From CAG-791 sp963593905 (GTDB taxonomy: Bacteria; Bacillota; Clostridia; Lachnospirales; Lachnospiraceae): DNA of 64,000 nt. The notes below the pieces were generated by a model. The model was given only the letters and a program-made list of their open reading frames with translations. It was not told the DNA's origin and made no database searches. Shown in pieces: positions 53,978 through 62,081 of the stretch. The stretch lies in the NCBI GenBank assembly GCA_963593905.1, contig CAVBBL010000008.1:17470-81469 (forward strand), given 5' to 3'. The position numbers and the translations under genes were made by a program. How positions within the stretch are numbered: the stretch's first letter is position 1; every line of letters starts with the position of its first letter.

Positions 53978-54631
53978 CTAGTTCTGTTGTTTTTTTCTGG
54001 ACAGAATATACTTACAGATGGGATTTCCCTTTACGGAGAATTTTTCCTCATATTCTGTCATGATGTTGCCCTCATTCAGGACGGCGTCTCTGTGCAGATC
54101 ATAGGTCAGCGCATCGATCTGAAAGACGCTTTCGGCTACCTCTTCTACGGCAAAGTCAAACAGCGCTCTGTTGTCCGTCTTAAACTCGATGGTGCCTTCT
54201 GCAGGCAGCAGATGATCATAGAGCCGAAGATATTCCTTAGAAGGCAGGCGGCGCCTGGCGTGCCGCTCCTTGGGCCATGGATCGGAAAAATTCAGGTAGA
54301 TTCGGTCCAACTCTCCTTTTTCAAATACATTTTCCAAAAGCTCGGCATCGTAGCACAGGAAACGAAGGTTTGGAAGCTCGGCTTCCTCCTGCTTGGCCAG
54401 GGCCCGAATCAGAACGCTGGAATATTTATCCATGCCGATGTAATTGATCCCCGGATTTCTGGCGGCCAGTTCTACGATAAAGCGGCCTTTGCCGGAGCCA
54501 ATCTCCAGACGGCATGGGTGGTCATTGCCGAAGATCTCCTGCCATTTGCCTTTGGCAGCGGGTGGATCCTGGATCACCCAGGGGCTTTCTGCCAGGTGTT
54601 CCTTGGAACCCGGCACATTGCGAAGACGCAT
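53978..54631 (-). CDS. trmB: tRNA (guanine-N7-)-methyltransferase
   Basis: A 217-residue TrmB. The SAM-binding motif LEIGSGKGRFIVELA is followed by GMDKYSSVLIRA, the catalytic-site stretch YLNFSDPWPKERHARRRL and the C-terminal IEFKTDNRALFDF. It makes m7G46 in tRNA variable loops. The frame is open further upstream, but MRLRNVPG is the conserved family start and GGAATGGAG lies before it. First gene of the minus-strand cluster. Confidence 0.95.
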   Translation of the reverse strand: MRLRNVPGSKEHLAESPWVIQDPPAAKGKWQEIFGNDHPCRLEIGSGKGRFIVELAARNPGINYIGMDKYSSVLIRALAKQEEAELPNLRFLCYDAELLENVFEKGELDRIYLNFSDPWPKERHARRRLPSKEYLRLYDHLLPAEGTIEFKTDNRALFDFAVEEVAESVFQIDALTYDLHRDAVLNEGNIMTEYEEKFSVKGNPICKYILSRKKQQN

Positions 54632-54968
54632 ATTCACTCCATTCCGCAGATGCAGATGATAGATGCCTGTACAGGAAAATACAGGTGGTAAAAGTAAATA
54701 AAGAATGTTTACGGATTGCAAAGGCAAAGCTCTGCAGTATGGTGATGACGATCGCGGCATCTGCGGCGCTAATCGCCCTGCAGCACAGGAAAATACACAC
54801 AGATCCGTGCTGTCAGCCATAGTTTACCAGATGTGCCCGACACTAACAAGAAGGATCGGGTGACGCAGAGACAGGAAGTGTGTTATAATGGGGTGCATTC
54901 CGCTGAGAAGTATGGGCGGATGGGACTGTCGGGGAGCAGTCCGTAATGCAAGGGAGGCAATATTGATT
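54632..54968. other. Divergent intergenic region between trmB and a lipoprotein gene
   Basis: It includes a small CCTGTA..TACAGG pairing near 54664-54686 and the rightward promoter below. I see no gene and no clear leftward promoter. Confidence 0.5.
54860..54889 (+). promoter_or_regulatory. Promoter of the lipoprotein gene
   Basis: GTGACG (54860-54865), an 18-bp spacer and a perfect TATAAT (54884-54889). Confidence 0.65.
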
Positions 54969-55805
54969 ATGGAACAAAAGAGGAAAAAATGGCGTCCTAT
55001 GCTGGCGGCATTTCTTCTGATTATGGGCAGTACGCAGCTGACAGCCTGCGCAGGCCGGACGAAAAAGGAGACCGGACAGGTATTGTCATCGGCACAGGAG
55101 ACCTCGGAGGACGAGGTGCCCAGCGCAGAGGGGGCAAAGACCGGACAGAATGAGGAGTCGGCAGAGAATACTGCTGAGAGTGAAAGAACAGAGACAGGCG
55201 TGCAGTCGAATGCGGGGTCTTCCGACAATGCGGTGAATGCAGAAATAGAACAGGAGGAGACTGCAGTCCAGGGAGAGAACGTGGTGGAGATTCCCCGGTT
55301 CGTGACACCTTCCGGAGAGAGCACCAAGAGTCTGGATGAGCTCAATAAAGAAGCGGATCGCATCGCCTCCATTTATGAAGATCATAAGGACAAAGAGGAT
55401 GAACCGGTAGAGATACGCACATACGAGGAGAGCGCCGGCGCCTATCTACAGGCCACAGTTACGATTTCCGTACATGAAAAAGACAGTATGGAGAATAATC
55501 TGTTAACTTTAGCATATAATAAAGAGACAGATACCATTGTAACCAGTCAGGATGCGCTGGCCAGTGTGGGACTGACCGGAGAACAGCTCAGCGTGGAAGT
55601 CAACCAGGCATTCCAGAGCGCACAGATGACCGGTATACTGGATGAGATTGAGATGCAGGGATTTTGCCTTGATGAAAACGGAACCGCAAAGCAGATTTAT
55701 ATGAAACTGTGGGTGGATACGGAAACCGAGCAGGGACAGCAGACGGGTTTTTATACCTATGATCCTGCGGCAAAGACGCTGACGGTTCTGAATTTTATGG
55801 AATAG
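54969..55805 (+). CDS. Lipoprotein of unknown function
   Basis: A 278-residue protein with a basic start (MEQKRKKWRPM), a hydrophobic signal segment and lipobox LTAC, followed by a Glu/Ser/Thr-rich tether of ~80 residues. The C-terminal ~170 residues read VEIPRFVTPSGES, IRTYEESAGAYLQATVTISVHE and LTGEQLSVEVNQAF and look like a compact secreted domain with an alpha/beta pattern. I do not recognise the family; it resembles other Lachnospiraceae surface lipoproteins only in layout. An upstream TTG (54963) is closer to GGGAGG and is the alternative start. Confidence 0.7.
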   Translation: MEQKRKKWRPMLAAFLLIMGSTQLTACAGRTKKETGQVLSSAQETSEDEVPSAEGAKTGQNEESAENTAESERTETGVQSNAGSSDNAVNAEIEQEETAVQGENVVEIPRFVTPSGESTKSLDELNKEADRIASIYEDHKDKEDEPVEIRTYEESAGAYLQATVTISVHEKDSMENNLLTLAYNKETDTIVTSQDALASVGLTGEQLSVEVNQAFQSAQMTGILDEIEMQGFCLDENGTAKQIYMKLWVDTETEQGQQTGFYTYDPAAKTLTVLNFME

Positions 55806-55810
55806 ATAGC

Positions 55811-55995
55811 ATCGGAGAATTCGCCTATGCGAATTTTACCTACGCAGCCGCAATCATTGCGGTATAGAAAGAAGTGGTGTGAAAAGCTGCCGGGCAGCAG
55901 ATCTCTCACACAGCTGTTTGTGCCGCAGGCACCGCAAACAGCCATGATCCTATGCGATCCTTTTGACGAAAAGCGCCTGCAGAATGGAGAGCAAA
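55811..55995 (+). promoter_or_regulatory. Hairpin-rich leader before the aminotransferase gene
   Basis: H1 (GGAGAATTCGC 55814-55824 with GCGAATTTTACC 55829-55840) and H2 (CCGCAA/TTGCGG, 55848-55862), then AGAAAGAAG, a GTGTGA/TCACAC hairpin with inner GCTGCC/GGCAGC (55877-55911), and a GCTGTTTG/CAAACAGC hairpin (55913-55942). This repeats the H1-H2-SD-H3-H4 order of the composite elements. The final part before the ATG differs and shares GCGCCTGCrGAATGG with 60.2 kb. Confidence 0.7.
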
Positions 55996-57288
55996 ATGAA
56001 AACATACGCAGAAATGTCAAAGGAAGAGCTTTTAAAGGAAAAGGAAGCTCTGGAGCAGCAGTTTAAGGACGTGGAGTCCAAGGGACTGAAGCTGAATATG
56101 GCCAGAGGCAAGCCTTCCAAGGCGCAGCTGGATCTTTCCAATGAGATGATGGACGTGCTGAGCTCCGACAGCTATTTTAATGATGAGACAGGTACAGACT
56201 GCCGCAACTATGGTATAGGCGAGGGCATTCCGGAGGCAAAGCGTCTGATGGGAGATATGTCTGAGGTGGGTCCCGACGATATGATCATTTTCGGCAACTC
56301 CTCCCTGAACATTATGTTTGATACGGTATCCAGATCCTATTCCCACGGCGTCTGCGGCAATACCCCCTGGTGCAAGCTGGACAACTGGAAATTCCTTTGT
56401 CCGGTGCCCGGTTATGATCGTCACTTTAAGGTGACAGAGTTCTTCGGTGCGGAGATGATCAATATTCCCATGACACCGGAAGGACCGGACATGGACCTGG
56501 TAGAGCAGTATGTAAATAACGACCCGTCAGTAAAGGGTATCTGGTGTGTGCCGAAGTACTCTAATCCTCAGGGTTACAGCTACTCGGATGAGACAGTAAG
56601 ACGTTTTGCTGCCCTGACTCCTGCAGCACCGGATTTCCGTATTTATTGGGACAATGCGTATTCTATTCACCATCTGTATGAGGATGCTGCGCGTCAGGAT
56701 GTGATTCTGGAGATCCTGGAAGAGTGCCGCAAGGCAGGACATCCGGATATGGTCTATAAGTTTATTTCCACCTCTAAGGTGACCTTCCCCGGTTCCGGTC
56801 TGGCAGCTCTGGCATCTTCTCAGAAGAATCTGGAGGATGTGCGTAAGTTCATGTCCGTCCAGACCATCGGTCATGATAAGTTAAACCAGCTGCGCCATGT
56901 GCGTTTCTTTGGCAATATGTCCAATATGCAGGCACATATGTCAAAACATGCCGCTATCCTTCGCCCCAAGTTTGAGGCGGTAGAGGAGACCTTTGAGAAG
57001 GAACTGGGCGGTCTGGGAATCGGCGAGTGGACGAAGCCAAACGGCGGCTATTTTATTTCCTTTGATACGCTGGATGGCTGTGCAAAGGCAGTAGTGGCCA
57101 AGTGCGCGCAGGCCGGTGTGGCACTGACTCCTGCAGGAGCCACCTATCCCTACGGCAAGGATCCTCATGACAGCAATATCCGTATTGCGCCTTCCTTCCC
57201 GCCCCTTGACGAGTTAAAGGAAGCAACCAAGGTATTTACGCTGGCAGTACGTCTGGTCAGCATCGATAAGTATCTGGCTGAAAAGTAA
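55996..57288 (+). CDS. PLP-dependent aspartate-type aminotransferase (PF12897 group)
   Basis: A 430-residue fold-type I aminotransferase of the Asp_aminotransf (MocR-like) group. The N-terminus reads LNMARGKPSKAQLDLSNEM. YSNPQGYSYSDE and YWDNAYSIHHLYED give the Asn and Asp/Tyr that hold PLP; the Schiff-base lysine is in FISTSKVTFPGSG. The C-terminal substrate Arg is in NIRIAPSFPP. It probably moves the amino group of aspartate or an aromatic amino acid. The chosen ATG follows AATGGAGAG; an upstream start would read through the leader. A small membrane protein gene starts 4 bases after the stop. Confidence 0.92.
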   Translation: MKTYAEMSKEELLKEKEALEQQFKDVESKGLKLNMARGKPSKAQLDLSNEMMDVLSSDSYFNDETGTDCRNYGIGEGIPEAKRLMGDMSEVGPDDMIIFGNSSLNIMFDTVSRSYSHGVCGNTPWCKLDNWKFLCPVPGYDRHFKVTEFFGAEMINIPMTPEGPDMDLVEQYVNNDPSVKGIWCVPKYSNPQGYSYSDETVRRFAALTPAAPDFRIYWDNAYSIHHLYEDAARQDVILEILEECRKAGHPDMVYKFISTSKVTFPGSGLAALASSQKNLEDVRKFMSVQTIGHDKLNQLRHVRFFGNMSNMQAHMSKHAAILRPKFEAVEETFEKELGGLGIGEWTKPNGGYFISFDTLDGCAKAVVAKCAQAGVALTPAGATYPYGKDPHDSNIRIAPSFPPLDELKEATKVFTLAVRLVSIDKYLAEK

Positions 57289-57292
57289 ATTT

Positions 57293-57724
57293 ATGCAGAG
57301 AAAAACAGCACAGACAGCAGTAAAAAAGTTAACCGCCAGACAGCGCATGGAGCGGCGGCTGAAGACCTGGGGAATCATTCTGGTACTTCTGGCGGCAGCG
57401 GGATGGCTTCTTCGCCCCTGGTATGACAGCTATCTGGAAAAAGATCACAGACAGACCTGTCAAAAGGCACGACTGGTCATAGAGGACTGGTATTACCGCA
57501 TGGTGCAGGAAGAGCTGGATGGCGGAAAGTCCGCAGAGGAGATCGACTATCCGGCGCTTTTAAAGCGCTCCGTAAAGGAACACATGGATGCGGATTTGGG
57601 AGACGATCTTTGCTGCGGTGGGATCTGTAAGTCCGGCGGTTTCTATACCATGACGATAGATCCTGACAGCCATCGTGTGTCTATTCACTGTGATTATGAT
57701 GATCATGGAGATTATGCTATGTAG
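57293..57724 (+). CDS. Single-pass membrane protein of unknown function
   Basis: A 143-residue protein: a basic N-terminus (RKTAQTAVKKLTARQRMERRLK), one membrane helix (IILVLLAAAGWLL), then an outside domain with DWYYRMVQEEL, DDLCCGGICKSGG (three cysteines) and an acidic end YDDHGDYAM. The layout resembles pseudopilin or other small type II membrane proteins, but no family is recognised. It is almost certainly translated with the aminotransferase gene, since only 4 bases separate them. Confidence 0.65.
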   Translation: MQRKTAQTAVKKLTARQRMERRLKTWGIILVLLAAAGWLLRPWYDSYLEKDHRQTCQKARLVIEDWYYRMVQEELDGGKSAEEIDYPALLKRSVKEHMDADLGDDLCCGGICKSGGFYTMTIDPDSHRVSIHCDYDDHGDYAM

Positions 57725-57842
57725 GAAGAGGACTTCTGGATTTCTGCAAAGGACGGCTGATAAAGACTCTTTAACGCCGCGGAAAGACTACAATAGTAAA
57801 TTTCCGGACGGCAGGCTGTAGCGGCAGACGCGGAGACCGAAT

Positions 57843-59552
57843 ATGCTGAGTGTTCTGATTATTTTTATATGGATGTTGGTGACCACATTTCTCACAGGCT
57901 GCGGCGGCATACTGCTGCTGCAGCGCCTGGCGGGGGATGGCAGAGGGCAAAGGCCCGATGTCATTGCCTGCGCTATGGCGGGAATTGTGGTCACTACTGT
58001 TTATGCCCAGATCTGGAGCCTTTTCGCAGGAGTGGGACGGAGCGCCGTGATTGGCCTCGTTCTGTTGAGCGTGATGTCGGCGGTTTATATAAGGTGGGAG
58101 GAAGCCAGGAAAAAGGTGTGCTTTCGGTTAGGAGCAGAGACAAGGGTAGGACACCAGAAGGTGCGTATTTTGGGTGTGTGGGTCGTGTTGTTTCTGCTCT
58201 ACGCCTACGGCACATCCCGTGGCTATATTCACTACGACAGTGACCTCTATCATGCCCAGAGTATCCGCTGGATCGAGACCTATGGGGTGGTGCCGGGACT
58301 GGCAAACCTCCATACCAGGCTGGGGTATAACAGTGCTTCCTTTGCTCTGTCAGCGCTGTATTCCTTTGCTTTTCTGGGAGGACAGTCCTACCATGTCTGC
58401 GCCGGTTTTCTGGCGTTTTTGACGGCGGGGGAGTGCAGCAAGGTCCTGAGGATCTTCCGGGGAAAGAAGCTGACTGCCTCTGACTTTGCCAGATTGGCTG
58501 GTATCTATTATCTTTGCACGATTTTTGATGAAATGGTTTCTCCGGCCTCGGATTACTTTATGGTGCTCTGTGCCTTTTATCTGGTGATCCGTTTTCTGAC
58601 GTTGGCAGAGGAAGGGGTGGAGGATCCTTTTCCTTACGGCCTGTTGGCGATGCTGGCGGTTTATACCGTCACCGTAAAGCTCTCGGCAGTGGGACTTATC
58701 CTATTGGCATTATTTCCGCTGGGTATTTATCTGAAGCGAAAAGAGTGGCGGCCGATCCTGCTCTTTGTGTGCACGGCCCTGGTGATCAGTCTGCCCTTTC
58801 TGATCCGCAATGTGATTCTGACGGGATGGCTTTTTTATCCGATGACGGCCATAGACCTTTTCTCTGTAGACTGGAAGGTGCCCCTGGGCACCGCACAGAG
58901 CGATGCCAGAGAGATCAAGGTATGGGGCAGGGGGTATACGGATGTCTCTCAGTATGACTTGCCTATGACCGGATGGGTGAAGGACTGGTTTCGGGGGCAG
59001 GCATCTCTGGATAAGATTTTTCTGCTGATGGATTTGCTGATGATACCCTGTATATTGATCTTGTGCGTGGCCAGGGCTGCAGGATGCCGAAAGAACGGCA
59101 GGAGATTGCTGATACTGGTGACTCTTCTGTGCAGCACGGCATTTTGGTTTCTGAATGCCCCTCTGATCCGGTATGGCTGTGTGTTTGTGTACCTGTCCGC
59201 CTTTGTGCCGGTGGGCATGGCGGCAGAGTATCTGCTGAAAAAAGAAGAAAAGAAGAGGCCGAAGGAGAGAAAAGTACTGCATTGTCTGTGTACAGCGGCA
59301 GTGGCATTGTTTTTATGCTATAAGCTGCTGGCAACGGGGAAGGAGCAGGCTGTGCAGTTCCATAATCGCTACTGGATTTTGCAGGAGGATTATAACCAAT
59401 ATGAGCTGGCTTCCTACGAGATAGACGGCTATACTTTTTATTATCCTACAGGGGGAGATCAGGCAGGCTACGATCCCTTTCCTTCCTCTCCTGTAAAAGC
59501 TCGGATCCGACTGCGGGGAGAAAAGATGGAAGACGGATTTGCCGCTCTTTGA
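57843..59552 (+). CDS. Polytopic membrane protein, LIC_10190-like
   Basis: A 569-residue protein with about 12 hydrophobic helices. The loop YIHYDSDLYHAQSIRWIETYG followed by VPGLANLHTRLGYNSASFAL is typical of LIC_10190-family membrane proteins, which resemble glycosyltransferase-C or O-antigen-type enzymes, with Asp/His residues in the first outside loop. A role in glycan or lipid-linked sugar transfer is inferred only from that layout. No strong ribosome site is seen; the ATG is the first of the frame. Confidence 0.7.
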   Translation: MLSVLIIFIWMLVTTFLTGCGGILLLQRLAGDGRGQRPDVIACAMAGIVVTTVYAQIWSLFAGVGRSAVIGLVLLSVMSAVYIRWEEARKKVCFRLGAETRVGHQKVRILGVWVVLFLLYAYGTSRGYIHYDSDLYHAQSIRWIETYGVVPGLANLHTRLGYNSASFALSALYSFAFLGGQSYHVCAGFLAFLTAGECSKVLRIFRGKKLTASDFARLAGIYYLCTIFDEMVSPASDYFMVLCAFYLVIRFLTLAEEGVEDPFPYGLLAMLAVYTVTVKLSAVGLILLALFPLGIYLKRKEWRPILLFVCTALVISLPFLIRNVILTGWLFYPMTAIDLFSVDWKVPLGTAQSDAREIKVWGRGYTDVSQYDLPMTGWVKDWFRGQASLDKIFLLMDLLMIPCILILCVARAAGCRKNGRRLLILVTLLCSTAFWFLNAPLIRYGCVFVYLSAFVPVGMAAEYLLKKEEKKRPKERKVLHCLCTAAVALFLCYKLLATGKEQAVQFHNRYWILQEDYNQYELASYEIDGYTFYYPTGGDQAGYDPFPSSPVKARIRLRGEKMEDGFAAL

Positions 59553-59696
59553 CAGAAAATATGAAAAGACTATGAAATGACAGTAAATTTATTGTAGCAG
59601 GGACATGGCCGTTGTATAGTTTATTTATGCATTTGCCTGCTTGTGGCACAGCCTGTTCGGGAGGATGATGAAAGATTTGTCAAAATGGAGGTTAAA

Positions 59697-60152
59697 ATGG
59701 GGTTCTTACATGATTTAGTACATAATCCGATTTTTGTGGCACCGGCTATGGGGTGGCTGATTGCGCAGTTTTTAAAGGTGATCATCTACCGCATCATGAA
59801 TGGGTCCTTCCGGGCAGACAGAGTCTGCGGCAGCGGCGGCATGCCCAGTTCTCATTCCTCTACCGTTTGTGCCCTGGCGGCAGCGGCAGGCGTGGTGTAT
59901 GGAGCTGCCGGCTTTGAATTTCCCATGGCTGTATTTTTTGCCATTGTGGTCATGTATGATGCCATGGGCGTGCGCAGAGAAACCGGCAAACAGGCGGTAC
60001 TTCTCAATGAGATGATGGATCTGGGCAGCATGGGGGATATTTTTAAGGACAGAAAGAAGCTAAAGGAGTTGGTAGGACATACACCTCTGCAGGTGCTGGT
60101 GGGCGCCATTCTTGGTGTGGTCGTTGGACTGGTGACATGTATGGTGCTGTAG
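59697..60152 (+). CDS. Divergent PAP2-family membrane protein (DUF212)
   Basis: A 151-residue protein with about four membrane helices and the acid phosphatase-like motif GGMPSSHSSTVCALA, plus VMYDAMGVRRETGKQAVLLN. These are the DUF212 signatures (YuiD-like). It probably acts on a lipid phosphate at the membrane; this is not demonstrated for the family. GGAGG five bases before the ATG sets the start; the frame is open 54 bases further upstream. Confidence 0.92.
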   Translation: MGFLHDLVHNPIFVAPAMGWLIAQFLKVIIYRIMNGSFRADRVCGSGGMPSSHSSTVCALAAAAGVVYGAAGFEFPMAVFFAIVVMYDAMGVRRETGKQAVLLNEMMDLGSMGDIFKDRKKLKELVGHTPLQVLVGAILGVVVGLVTCMVL

Positions 60153-60505
60153 TGTGAAAATCAAATAGCGATTTGATTTGCGATTTCTTCGGTGCAGAGC
60201 GCCTGCGGAATGGGGGTTAAAATGTAATTTTACACAGCATTCGTTGCGCACCGGGGACAGATACGATATACTAAGAAAGTGTTTCGCTTTAATAAAAAAT
60301 AGTAACTGTTCAGTACGCGTCTCAATGTTTCTTTGCAAAACTTCGAGGTAATCGGTGTGGGTGCTTCGCATCCTGGCTGTCCGTTCTATTTCAATATAAA
60401 TTTGCCTGCATGCAGTCCATTTATATTGAGATAGGATAGATGTGGCAGATACTGAACAGGTACAAAATGATGTATGGTGTATGGAATGAAAGAGAGGGTT
60501 ATTGT
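60153..60505. other. Hairpin-rich intergenic region
   Basis: Hairpins: AATCAAAT-AGCG-ATTTGATT (60159-60178); a nested stem CGGTGC/GCACCG with inner GAATG/CATTC and AAAAT/ATTTT (60190-60253); and CTATTTCAATATAAAT (60386-60401) with ATTTATATTGAGATAG (60419-60434). It contains no gene and may include parts of a leader-repeat family. AGAGAGGG before the DUF3048 start is within its right end. Confidence 0.65.
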
Positions 60506-61681
60506 ATGAAGAAAGCGAAGGTGCTTTTATTCGTGTCTATCGCCGCTGTGGTAATGGCGATGACCGGATGCGGCAGTTCGGATGATTCCGCAGAGGCGGT
60601 CAGCTCCATCAAGGAGAAGATTCCGGAGCAGACCACAGAGGCTGCATCGGAGGAGACGGCAGTGGAAGAGACCGCTGAGGAGGAAGAAGAGGATACACCG
60701 CCCCAGGAGGGTATGGTCAGAAGTGTGCTGACCAATGAGTGGATCGACGGAGAACTGGCAGAGAAGAGACCTATCGCTGTCATGTACCCTATCAATAAAG
60801 AGGCACAGCCTCAGTACGGACTGAGCAATGTGGATGTCTTCTATGAGATCATGGAGGAAGGTGATATGTCCAGACAGCTGGGCATCATCCAGGATTGGGA
60901 AAATCTGGACCGCATCGGCAATATCCGCAGTATTCGTGATTATTTCGTATATGCTGCGTTGGAGTGGGATCCTGTTATCATTCACTTCGGCGGACCTGAG
61001 CTGTATGTAAAGGATATCCTGACCAGATCTGACGTAGATAATATCAACGGCGTAGGCGGTGCTATGGGCTCTGATTACGGTGCATTCTACCGAATTCCCG
61101 CAGGTTCCACCTCAGAGCATACGGCTTATACAGACGGTTCTCATATTTCCGAGGCCATCGACAAGGCTGGCTTTGAGAGAAATCACAGATCGCAGTACTA
61201 CAGTGACAAGCATTTTACCTTTGCCTCCGAAAAGAATCCCAACACCCTGGATCAGTACAGCGATGCAGTAGAGGCTACCGAGATCGATATGAGCGGCTGC
61301 TATCCTGTTACCAAATCCGGTCTGACTTACAATGCGGATGATGGTCTGTACTACAAGACCCTGTACGGTGAGGCACAGAAGGACGGCGAGACCGGTGAGC
61401 AGATGGCCTTTGCCAATGTGCTGATTCAGAAGGCTTACTACGAAGTGCGTGACCAGAAGGGTTATTTGGCCTTCCAGATGCACGACACCACTAAGGACGG
61501 CTACTTCATCACCCAGGGCAAGATGATCCATGTGACCTGGAAGAAGGAAGGCGACTACAAGCCTACCACCTTCTATGATGATGACGGCAATGAGATCGAG
61601 GTAAATACCGGCAAGACCATGATTTTTGTGATCAAGCAGGACAATACCTTTAAGATCAACGGCACCACCTATAACGACTAA
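60506..61681 (+). CDS. DUF3048 (YerB-type) lipoprotein
   Basis: A 391-residue lipoprotein with lipobox MTGC. A Glu/Thr-rich tether (to ~85) is followed by the DUF3048 N-terminal domain (RPIAVMYPINKEAQPQYGLS, DVFYEIMEEGDMSRQLG, NIRSIRDYFVYAALEWDP) and the C-terminal beta domain (DDGLYYKTLYGE, MIHVTWKKEGDYKPTTFYD, MIFVI). The family includes YerB of Bacillus; its biochemical role is not known. The start follows AGAGAGGG; the frame is open 66 bases upstream but lacks a signal peptide there. Transcribed alone. Confidence 0.93.
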   Translation: MKKAKVLLFVSIAAVVMAMTGCGSSDDSAEAVSSIKEKIPEQTTEAASEETAVEETAEEEEEDTPPQEGMVRSVLTNEWIDGELAEKRPIAVMYPINKEAQPQYGLSNVDVFYEIMEEGDMSRQLGIIQDWENLDRIGNIRSIRDYFVYAALEWDPVIIHFGGPELYVKDILTRSDVDNINGVGGAMGSDYGAFYRIPAGSTSEHTAYTDGSHISEAIDKAGFERNHRSQYYSDKHFTFASEKNPNTLDQYSDAVEATEIDMSGCYPVTKSGLTYNADDGLYYKTLYGEAQKDGETGEQMAFANVLIQKAYYEVRDQKGYLAFQMHDTTKDGYFITQGKMIHVTWKKEGDYKPTTFYDDDGNEIEVNTGKTMIFVIKQDNTFKINGTTYND

Positions 61682-62081
61682 GATTTGCTCCCGATAAGGG
61701 CAGCGAACTGCTTCAGAGAGAATATTGACCGCCGTATGGATGAGAGTCCATGCGGCGGTTTTTCTGTGTCTGAAAAAGCGCAGGCAGGATGAGAATGACA
61801 GACACTTCCACACTGTTGCGTGGTGCTCTTTTATAAAGTGTTTCCCGTTAAGTATTTGTATAGAAAAACACAGCACTGTTTACTTTACATACATTTTACA
61901 TTCCATTGGTTTAGAATTTACGTACCTCTGGTTAAGATAGAATCGAGGTAAAAAATAACCATAGCAGAGAGAGCGGGATGAAAGATCGGCAGAGGAAACT
62001 GTAGAACTGTGAGAGCGGTAAAAACAGGGAGACTGCGGTCTAAATGCCGCGGAGCCGGTACAGAGCCGGTCGGGGGATGGA
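61682..62081. other. Intergenic region before the Na/Pi cotransporter gene
   Basis: After the terminator there is AT-rich DNA with TACCTC (61923-61928) and GAGGTA (61945-61950), an inverted repeat flanking a possible -10 TAGAAT (61938-61943). Further right are GCGGTC..GCCGC and AGCCGGT direct repeats near 62033-62070. No gene is seen. Confidence 0.5.
61728..61763 (+). terminator. Terminator of the DUF3048 gene
   Basis: ACCGCCGTATGGA (61728-61740) pairs with TCCATGCGGCGGT (61747-61759), one mismatch, then TTTTT. Confidence 0.93.
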